Shown here: positions 6,527 to 10,881 of the stretch, piece by piece
How the letters are laid out: each line of letters begins with the position of its first letter
How positions within the stretch are numbered: the first letter of the stretch is position 1
Assembly: GCA_009840695.1 (NCBI GenBank)
Contig: VXNG01000023.1
Location: forward strand, 1-10,881
Length of the DNA: 10,881 nt
Direction: 5' to 3'
From: Acidimicrobiaceae bacterium
Lineage (GTDB): Bacteria > Actinomycetota > Acidimicrobiia > Acidimicrobiales > Aldehydirespiratoraceae
Program-made: the position numbers and the translations under genes
Notes under the pieces: generated by a model
Told to the model about the DNA's origin: nothing
The model's input: only the letters and a program-made list of their open reading frames with translations
Database searches by the model: none

Positions 6527-7206
6527 CCGCGGTGCTGGCGGCCGTACTCGTGTTTGTGGCGCTGATGCCTGATCTGCCGCTGACGCGGCCCCGGGGCCGA
6601 ACGTCGAGCCGGATGCGACTGCGGCCGGCCGTCCCGCCCCGTCTGCTCGCCGCGGTACGTCGGTGGACAGGCCGTTCCAGGCAAGCCGACGCGCTGCCGC
6701 AGGCCCTTGAGCTGGCGGCCCGGGCGCTGCGATCGGGGGCCTCCGTACTGACCGCCCTCGACAGCGCGGCGGCTGAGGTCCCCGAGACCGGCCTGCGCCA
6801 AGTGGTGCGCCGGGTACGCGGGGGTCTGAGCCTCTCGGAGGCCCTGGACGGCTGGGTTGGCGGCGTATCCGAGCGTCAGACCGCGGCCGCCCTGCTGGTG
6901 CTGGGGCACACATCCGGCGCGGCGATGGCCGCCAGTCTCGACCGTGCCGCCGCGTCGCTGCGCCAGCGGCAGGCTCTGAATGATGAGATTCGAGCCCTGA
7001 CCGCCCAGACACGCACTTCTGGAGTGGTCGTGGCGGCTGCCCCGGCCGCCTTCGCAGTCATCGTCACGCTCGTCGACCGTGATGCCTTGAGCGGGCTACT
7101 GTCCACGCCGGCAGGACTCGTGTCGCTGGGGCTCGGACTGGCGTTGGAGGGTCTGGGCCTGTGGTGGATGGCCCGTCTGTGCCGGAGTGTGGGCCGGTGG
7201 GCGTGA
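6523..7206 (+). CDS. tadB: TadB-like inner membrane platform protein (GspF domain)
   Basis: A 227-residue type II secretion F-domain protein, one of the two membrane platform subunits on which the TadA ATPase acts. It has a hydrophobic N-terminal segment (about 3-17), a basic linker and then the F domain. The F domain includes LPQALELAARALRSGASVLTALDS (58-81), the GGLSLSEALDGWV region and ALLVLGHTSGAAMAASLDRAA. Two C-terminal membrane segments follow (about 167-184 and 195-216). It is shorter than proteobacterial TadB (around 300 residues), with less sequence before the F domain, as is common in actinobacterial loci. It starts at GTG 6523 in a GTGA overlap with tadA and ends in a GTGA overlap with tadC. 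Assignment rests on domain pattern and position; TadB versus TadC naming follows gene order. Confidence 0.85.
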   Translation: MTAVLAAVLVFVALMPDLPLTRPRGRTSSRMRLRPAVPPRLLAAVRRWTGRSRQADALPQALELAARALRSGASVLTALDSAAAEVPETGLRQVVRRVRGGLSLSEALDGWVGGVSERQTAAALLVLGHTSGAAMAASLDRAAASLRQRQALNDEIRALTAQTRTSGVVVAAAPAAFAVIVTLVDRDALSGLLSTPAGLVSLGLGLALEGLGLWWMARLCRSVGRWA

Positions 7207-7976
7207 GCCTTGCCGCGGCTGTCGCGGCCCTGCTGGTGTTGGCGGTGTTCGACGTGACCGATGCAGCGAGTCGCGCCGTTCGCCGCCGACTTCGAGACAC
7301 GGACCGGTCCGCCCGCCGCGATCTGAGGGGGGTCTTGTCGACATTGGGTTGGTGGCTGTCGAGGGGCGCGGTCGAGCCCGAGGACGAGGCCCTGGCCGGA
7401 GTCGCGGCCCTCGCCATTGCGGTCGCAGCGGTGGCGCTCGGCCCGACGGTTGGCCTGCTGGCGTTGCTGGCGGCTGTAGGAGCGGTCGTCGCCCGCCGCC
7501 GATCCCGTCGGCGCCAGCGCGTCCTGCAGGTCGATCGTCATCTGCCCGAGGTGATCGATCTGCTCGGGTTGGTGGTCGGCGCGGGCAGGCCAACGGTGTC
7601 GGCTCTGTCGGACATATGTCCCCGAGTCCCCGAACCGTTCCGATCCGAGTTGTCTGCGGTGGCGAGACGCGCCGCTGCCGGGGAGTCGTTCGTCGACTCG
7701 GTGCGGAGGCTCCGAGAGAGCCTCGGTCCCGGCGTCTCGCCGGTCGTTCACGCGGTCACCGCGGCAGAGGTTGACGGGACACCGCTGCGACCCGCCCTGC
7801 AGCGGGCCGCCGACGAGGCCCACCGGCGGCGCCGGGTGCGGGCGCAGGAGGCTGCCCGGCGAGTTCCGGTCCTGATGCTGTTCCCGCTCGTGTTCTGCGT
7901 GCTGCCCGCCTTCTGCCTGCTGACTGTGGTGCCGCTGCTGGTGGGAACCGTCTCTGACTTGGGCTTGGTGCCATGA
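7203..7976 (+). CDS. tadC: TadC-like inner membrane platform protein (GspF domain)
   Basis: A 257-residue second platform protein of the Tad machine. It has an N-terminal hydrophobic segment (2-16), membrane segments at about 64-79 and 81-97, an arginine-rich cytoplasmic stretch (98-106) and then the F domain. That domain includes VDRHLPEVIDLLGLVVGAGRP (110-130), ARRAAAGESFVDSVRRL and HAVTAAEVDGTPLRPALQRAA, ending in the VPVLMLFPLVFCVLPAFCLL segment (221-240) characteristic of TadC C-termini. GTG 7203 was chosen over an in-frame GTG at 7161 because it gives the same GTGA overlap seen at the other tad junctions and begins right at the hydrophobic segment. It probably forms a hetero-oligomer with TadB. 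A 79-base gap separates it from the pilin gene. Confidence 0.87.
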   Translation: MSLAAAVAALLVLAVFDVTDAASRAVRRRLRDTDRSARRDLRGVLSTLGWWLSRGAVEPEDEALAGVAALAIAVAAVALGPTVGLLALLAAVGAVVARRRSRRRQRVLQVDRHLPEVIDLLGLVVGAGRPTVSALSDICPRVPEPFRSELSAVARRAAAGESFVDSVRRLRESLGPGVSPVVHAVTAAEVDGTPLRPALQRAADEAHRRRRVRAQEAARRVPVLMLFPLVFCVLPAFCLLTVVPLLVGTVSDLGLVP

Positions 7977-8042
7977 CCGCTCCATCGCTGATTTGGGCCG
8001 GACCCAGCCGCCATGGCAGAGGCCAATCCCACCACCACACCC

Positions 8043-8050
8043 GGAAGGAG
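8043..8050 (+). promoter_or_regulatory. Strong ribosome binding site of the Flp-type pilin gene
   Basis: GGAAGGAG is an almost ideal anti-16S match and ends five bases before ATG 8056. It is the best ribosome site in the window, fitting a pilin made in larger amounts than the assembly proteins. It also sets the start, ruling out an in-frame upstream ATG at 7993. Confidence 0.8.
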
Positions 8051-8055
8051 AGATC

Positions 8056-8268
8056 ATGTTCCTGCGCATCTGCACGGCGCTGGTGACGCGTTGCGGCGCG
8101 GCGCGTCGCCGGCTCGATGAGCGCGGTCAGACCACCGCCGAGTACGCCCTCGTCCTCGTTGGTGCCGCCGCAGTAGCAGTGCTGCTGCTGACCTGGGCCA
8201 CTGGCTCGGGCAAGATCGCGTGGCTGCTCGACAAGATGGTCGACACGGTCGCCAACATGGTCAACTAA
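8056..8268 (+). CDS. Flp-type short pilin
   Basis: A 70-residue class of type IVb-like pilin, the probable fibre subunit of the Tad pilus. A short basic leader (residues 1-24, RRRLDERG) precedes a predicted prepilin cleavage after Gly24, leaving QTTAEYALV at the mature N-terminus. The conserved Glu at mature position 5 and Tyr at position 6 fit the Flp motif. A hydrophobic helix (about 30-48) follows, then a short tail of about 20 residues. Length, position after tadC and the strong ribosome site all fit. It resembles actinobacterial DUF4244-type pilins. Processing would need a TadV/CpaA-like peptidase that is not in this window. Only one pilin copy is present. Confidence 0.82.
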   Translation: MFLRICTALVTRCGAARRRLDERGQTTAEYALVLVGAAAVAVLLLTWATGSGKIAWLLDKMVDTVANMVN

Positions 8269-8271
8269 TCG

Positions 8272-8652
8272 ATGCGTGCCGATCCCGGGCCTCCACGGTC
8301 GAGTCAATCGGGACAGGCGACGATGGAGTTCGCGCTGATGATGCCGTTCTTCGCGTTGATGCTGCTGGCCGTCGTGCAGGTAGGCCTGCTCGTGCGGGCT
8401 CGGGTGCTGGTCACCCATGCGGCCCGCGAGGCGGTGCGCTCGGCCGCAGTCGGGGTCAGCGACGGCGAGGTGCGGTCTGCCGCGATCGCCGCAGCCGACC
8501 TGGATCCACGCCGCCTGGCCGTGTCAGTGCGGCGAGTCGACGGCAAAGCCACGGTGCAGTTGCTCTACGCCGAGCCCACTGATGTGCCTCTGGTGGGACC
8601 GCTCGTAGGGGATGTCGTGTTCGAAGCCCGAGCCACCATGCGACTCGAGTAA
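8272..8652 (+). CDS. TadE-like pseudopilin
   Basis: A 126-residue TadE-family minor pilin. The N-terminus has GQATMEFALMMPFFALMLLAVVQVG condensed around Gly14, the likely prepilin peptidase site, and Glu19 at mature position 5. A single hydrophobic helix runs to about residue 41. The following ARVLVTHAAREAVRSAAVG is the signature stretch of TadE/TadG N-termini, and the rest is a small extracytoplasmic beta-rich domain. It begins 3 bases after the pilin stop; no good ribosome site is visible, so coupling to the pilin gene is likely. Its last codons and stop lie in an 18-bp tandem duplication. TadF is a possible alternative name because the two families are similar. Confidence 0.82.
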   Translation: MRADPGPPRSSQSGQATMEFALMMPFFALMLLAVVQVGLLVRARVLVTHAAREAVRSAAVGVSDGEVRSAAIAAADLDPRRLAVSVRRVDGKATVQLLYAEPTDVPLVGPLVGDVVFEARATMRLE

Positions 8653-8679
8653 CGCCGGAGTCTCGAGTAACGCCGAGTC
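8644..8679. repeat. 18-bp-period tandem duplication at the tadE stop codon
   Basis: CTCGAGTAACGCCG occurs at 8644-8657 and again at 8662-8675. The first copy contains the tadE stop TAA (8650-8652). ACTCGAG (8643-8649) can pair with CTCGAGT (8662-8668), and CGACTCG (8641-8647) with CGAGTCG (8674-8680), so RNA hairpins are possible. No T-run follows. It may be a weak terminator or simply replication slippage. Confidence 0.65.
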
Positions 8680-8708
8680 GATTCAGGCAGGCGGTACCGT
8701 TTTGTCTT

Positions 8709-9065
8709 GTGTCCGTCACAATCCGGCGCTACGAGGAGCCGCCCTGGACCGTGCTCAGCATCGGTGGCGACCTCGATGTGGTCGGGGCTCCCGACTTGCG
8801 CCAGGCTGTCGTTGCCGCAGTGGCTGAGGGCTCCCGCCTGCTAGCGCTCGACCTGTCGGAGTTGGACTTCGTCGACTCGTTCGGCATTGGGGCGGTTGTC
8901 GGTGCGCTCAAGCGATTGCGCCAGCGAGGCGGTGACCTAGCTCTGGTGTGTCCGTCACCGCGCATCCGCAGGGTGTTCGAGATCTGTGACCTGGACAGGA
9001 TCCTGGTGCTGCACGATTCCATCGACAGCGTCGCCGAGGCCGAGTGGATAGGCAGCCGGTCGTGA
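8709..9065 (+). CDS. STAS-domain anti-sigma factor antagonist (SpoIIAA/RsbV-like)
   Basis: A 118-residue single STAS domain. Antagonists of this type bind a kinase/anti-sigma partner when unphosphorylated and so release a sigma factor or other target. Visible features are GGDLDVVGAPDLRQAV (19-34), LLALDLSELDFVDSFGIGAVVGA (44-66) and the C-terminal RIRRVFEICDLDRILVLHDS. Ser57 matches the phosphorylated Ser58 of B. subtilis SpoIIAA; the next residue, usually Ser or Thr, is Phe. Start GTG 8709 has only a distant purine-rich stretch upstream. TACCGT at 8695-8700 fits an actinobacterial TANNNT -10 box with the start at or near the 5' end of a leaderless mRNA, but no -35 is evident. The stop overlaps the kinase gene start. 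Confidence 0.9.
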   Translation: MSVTIRRYEEPPWTVLSIGGDLDVVGAPDLRQAVVAAVAEGSRLLALDLSELDFVDSFGIGAVVGALKRLRQRGGDLALVCPSPRIRRVFEICDLDRILVLHDSIDSVAEAEWIGSRS

Positions 9066-9523
9066 AGGAACTTCCCGATCGCGGCCTCAGCCCCGAGGCG
9101 GCCATGAACGGCAGCATCGAGATCGAGATCCCGGCCCGGGCCGATTATGTGTCTCTGGTGCGCCTCGTCGTCGCGGCCGCGGCAGAACTGGCGCCGAGCC
9201 TCGAGCCATCACGCATCGATGATCTACGGGTCGTGGTGTCGGAGGCCACGACCAACGCCATCCAGGCCCACATCCGCTCCGGGTGCACCCGTCCCGTGCG
9301 GGTGTGTTGCCGCTGCTCCGACGGGAGGGTGTCGGTGACGGTGAGAGACCAGGGGCCCGGTTTCGACGTGGAGGCGCTGCCCGAGATGCCGCCCCCGGAG
9401 TCGCCTGCCCGGCTGGGCCGGGAGTCGGGGATGGGCATTTCCATCATCCGGACACTCGCCGACGAGTCCCACTTCCGGTCGGGTCCGGAAGGCACCGAGG
9501 TGCATCTCGCCTTCCTGCGCTAG
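9062..9523 (+). CDS. RsbW/SpoIIAB-like ATP-binding serine kinase or anti-sigma factor
   Basis: A 153-residue GHKL-fold (HATPase_c_2) protein of the anti-sigma factor kinase group, partner of the preceding STAS protein. The N box VVVSEATTNAIQAH has Glu61 and Asn65. G1 is VRDQGPGF (Asp96, Gly98, Gly100) and G2 is GMGISIIRTLAD (123-134); GTEVHLAF closes the domain. All ATP-binding motifs look intact, so phosphorylation of Ser57 in the STAS protein is plausible. GTG 9062 was chosen for its GTGA overlap. ATG 9104, with GAGG five bases upstream, would give a 139-residue protein closer to typical family N-termini and cannot be excluded. No sigma factor or PP2C phosphatase gene is in view, so the final target is unknown. 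Transcription on the same strand as the tad genes makes a link to pilus control possible. Confidence 0.88.
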   Translation: MKELPDRGLSPEAAMNGSIEIEIPARADYVSLVRLVVAAAAELAPSLEPSRIDDLRVVVSEATTNAIQAHIRSGCTRPVRVCCRCSDGRVSVTVRDQGPGFDVEALPEMPPPESPARLGRESGMGISIIRTLADESHFRSGPEGTEVHLAFLR

Positions 9524-9563
9524 TCAGGCGCTGCCCCAGTCGCCTCGGGCATGGCATCAACAA

Positions 9564-9926
9564 TCACCGATCGTCCTCCGGCGGCGCGCTGGTGCCGCGG
9601 GCCCTTCCGGCTCCGCTCTCGTCAGCGGCCAGATCGTCCATGGCGAGGTGGTCGATGCGGTCGGTCCGGTGGACGGCCCTCAGCAGCAGATGCGCGACGA
9701 TGGGCAGGGTGACGATCATCGCGCCTGCCGCGATGGCCAGGTAGGCGAATCCGCGCCAACCGAGCAGGGGAGCGGCCCCCACCGACATCAGCAGCAGGGC
9801 CACCGGGCTGGCCTTGCCGGCGGCCTGGATCCGCGCGAACGGCGTCGAGAACCGGAGCAGCCCGATACCGGCCAGAACTGCGATGGCCGCACCGGCAACA
9901 ATCACGACCTCGGCCGCGACCCTCAT
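9564..9926 (-). CDS. mnhG: MnhG/MrpG subunit of a multisubunit cation/proton antiporter
   Basis: A 120-residue membrane protein, the last subunit of the Mrp antiporter. Hydrophobic segments run at about 4-23, 40-55 and 60-84. The family signature is LLRFSTPFARIQAAGKASPVALLLM (23-47), matching the MrpG pattern of a hydrophobic run, RF, then Arg-x-x-x-Ala-x-x-Lys. A hydrophilic C-terminal tail of about 35 residues rich in Asp, Gly and Arg is not part of the core. It starts with ATG in an ATGA overlap with mnhF. It ends 40 bp from the converging kinase gene; that gap shows only a short TGCCC (9532-9536)/GGGCA (9547-9551) pairing and no clear terminator. Confidence 0.9.
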   Translation of the reverse strand: MRVAAEVVIVAGAAIAVLAGIGLLRFSTPFARIQAAGKASPVALLLMSVGAAPLLGWRGFAYLAIAAGAMIVTLPIVAHLLLRAVHRTDRIDHLAMDDLAADESGAGRARGTSAPPEDDR

Positions 9927-10192
9927 GGCGTGGTCCTGCCGCCGTCGGCGTCGCGCTCGAGGAACCGGCTGGCCGCGAACGTGCCCGCCAACCCGACCAG
10001 GGCGATCACGGTGATGATCGCGAGAAGGGTGTGGCTGTTGCGGGCGGTGGCATCGATGACGATGCCGCCGGCAAGGGAGACGAGGGCTACCTCCACTCCG
10101 ATCACTCGATCGGCCAGGCTCGGGCCGCGCACCACTCGGTAGACGGCGCAGAGTCCAGCAGCCGCGAAGCCGGCGGCGGCCAACGCGATCAT
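9923..10192 (-). CDS. mnhF: MnhF/MrpF subunit of a multisubunit cation/proton antiporter
   Basis: An 89-residue membrane protein with three hydrophobic segments (about 2-19, 36-48 and 56-74). The motif RVVRGPSLADRVIGVEV (19-35) is diagnostic of MrpF, which carries R-x-GPS-x-x-DRV at this spot. The frame stays open far upstream, but ATG 10192 (complement) gives the normal length and an ATGA overlap with the mnhE stop. Its own stop overlaps the mnhG start. It assembles in the membrane with MnhD, E and G. The longer reading would only translate mnhE in another frame and was rejected. Confidence 0.92.
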   Translation of the reverse strand: MIALAAAGFAAAGLCAVYRVVRGPSLADRVIGVEVALVSLAGGIVIDATARNSHTLLAIITVIALVGLAGTFAASRFLERDADGGRTTP

Positions 10193-10713
10193 CGGACGGA
10201 TGCCTGCGCGGCGCCCATCGGACTGGAGGTCGGCAGGGCTTCGCAGGCCAGCTCGGCGAGCTTGTGGGCGTGGGCCACGGTCTCGTCGCTCAGGCGGCCG
10301 TGGAGCAGGTGGATGTAGTAGCGGCCCGAAGAGCGGTCGACATCGACGACCGCCGTCCCGGGACTGAGCGTGATCGATGCCGACAGGAGCAGCATGTGCT
10401 CGCTGCCGGTGGCCGGCAGATCGACGGCCACGATGACCTCCTCCGTGCCGTCGTTGGGCGTGGCGATCTCGATGGCCACATTGACGGTCGAGCGGGCGAG
10501 GTCGACGAGGACCAGCCAAGCGAACTTGAGCAGGGGCCGGAAACGGATCACGTGGCGGGCCGTAGGTCCCCGGTCGGCCGCCAGCACGACGACGGAGAGG
10601 GCCAGGCCGGAGGCCAGATTGGCGATCGACACAGAGCCCCACAGGCCGCACCACACCATGACGAGACCGGCGGTGGTCACCACCCGCCGCGGCGTTCCCG
10701 GGTACTTTCTCAC
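10189..10713 (-). CDS. mnhE: MnhE/MrpE subunit of a multisubunit cation/proton antiporter
   Basis: A 174-residue MrpE-family protein. Two N-terminal hydrophobic stretches (about 12-28 and 30-46) and a third near 62-74 are followed by a soluble domain. That domain contains LLLSASITLSPGTAVVDVD (108-126) and YYIHLLHG (132-139), both typical of MrpE, which has a conserved TLTPGT-like motif. GTG 10713 (complement) overlaps the mnhD stop as GTGA, and the gene ends in an ATGA overlap with mnhF. Length is close to the usual 160-170 residues. The subunit is thought to be structural in the complex rather than directly translocating ions. Confidence 0.9.
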   Translation of the reverse strand: MRKYPGTPRRVVTTAGLVMVWCGLWGSVSIANLASGLALSVVVLAADRGPTARHVIRFRPLLKFAWLVLVDLARSTVNVAIEIATPNDGTEEVIVAVDLPATGSEHMLLLSASITLSPGTAVVDVDRSSGRYYIHLLHGRLSDETVAHAHKLAELACEALPTSSPMGAAQASVR

Positions 10714-10881
10714 GGCCGGACCGCCGCGATGTAGCTGGCCGGGTTGCGCAGGCTCTCGGCAGCGTCGGTCGAGAGATCGAGCAGCGTTCCTGCGAACAGC
10801 GCCACCATCAGGGTGCCCGCCACCGCCAGCGCCGTGGCGGTATGCATGGTGCGCCGGCCCCGGCGCGGGGCGGGACTGGGG
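10710..10881 (-). CDS. mnhD: MnhD/MrpD antiporter subunit, C-terminal end only
   Basis: A 56-codon fragment whose 5' part lies beyond the window. It reads a basic linker (RRGRRT), a hydrophobic helix (TALAVAGTLMVALFAGTLLD) and the tail ESLRNPASYIAAVRP. A final membrane helix followed by a DP/NP-x-x-Y-hydrophobic-AAV tail is how MrpD/NuoN-like proton-pumping subunits end. Its stop overlaps the mnhE GTG (GTGA), and gene order D-E-F-G is canonical. The fragment alone would be weak evidence; the position makes it convincing. Confidence 0.78.
   Translation of the reverse strand, partial: PSPAPRRGRRTMHTATALAVAGTLMVALFAGTLLDLSTDAAESLRNPASYIAAVRP

Noticed and set aside
6876..8075. A 399-codon open frame on the minus strand opposite tadB and tadC
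   Set aside because: It is Arg/Gln/Ser-rich without domain features and conflicts with coupled plus-strand membrane protein genes.
7973..8086. A 37-codon frame starting in an ATGA overlap with tadC and running into the pilin gene
   Set aside because: It has His/Arg/Ser-rich composition and no recognisable motif, and overlaps the pilin start with its strong ribosome site. An overlap alone is not enough.
9524..9563. Bidirectional terminator between the kinase gene and mnhG
   Set aside because: Only a 5-bp pairing (TGCCC/GGGCA) with a 10-base loop and no T-run was found, so a terminator cannot be supported.
10193..10654. Long upstream extension of the mnhF frame on the minus strand
   Set aside because: It overlaps mnhE in another frame and is Arg/Gly-rich; the real MrpF begins at the ATG overlapping the mnhE stop.

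Overview
The window is about 70% GC, uses many GTG starts, and packs its genes with ATGA/GTGA overlaps. It also carries a Mer-like luciferase-fold oxidoreductase of a type that usually uses F420, an actinobacterial-style Tad pilus cluster and an MnhDEFG antiporter block. Together these point to a high-GC actinobacterium; a lineage such as Acidimicrobiia is possible but not provable from this sequence. There are no tRNA or rRNA genes, insertion sequences or CRISPR arrays. No stretch longer than about 140 bases lacks a gene.

Region 1 (1-4515, plus strand) is a molybdenum hydroxylase block. It begins with the C-terminus of a xanthine dehydrogenase-type molybdopterin subunit. An SsnA-like amidohydrolase, an XdhC-like maturation factor, a YqeB/EF2563-family protein and a luciferase-like (probably F420-dependent) oxidoreductase follow. 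SsnA and YqeB are marker families of the selenium-dependent molybdenum hydroxylase (SDMH) trait, so the enzyme may carry a labile selenium cofactor. The hydroxylase and ssnA are separated by a 90-bp gap that holds a large dyad and a small hairpin over the ribosome binding site. The other junctions are overlaps or gaps of 4-10 bp, so the last four genes look like one operon.

Region 2 (about 4516-8652, plus strand) is a compact Tad/Flp pilus locus: TadZ/CpaE-like ATPase, TadA/CpaF secretion ATPase, TadB and TadC membrane platform proteins, a short Flp-type pilin and a TadE-like pseudopilin. No prepilin peptidase, CpaB, TadF or TadG lies in the window.

Region 3 (8709-9523, plus strand) is a two-gene partner-switching module: a STAS anti-sigma-factor antagonist and an RsbW-like HATPase kinase. 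It lies directly behind the pilus genes on the same strand, with no sigma factor in view.

Region 4 (9564-10881, minus strand) is the distal end of an Mrp-type cation/proton antiporter operon: mnhD (C-terminus only), mnhE, mnhF and mnhG, joined by 4-base overlaps. It converges on region 3 with a gap of only 40 bp.
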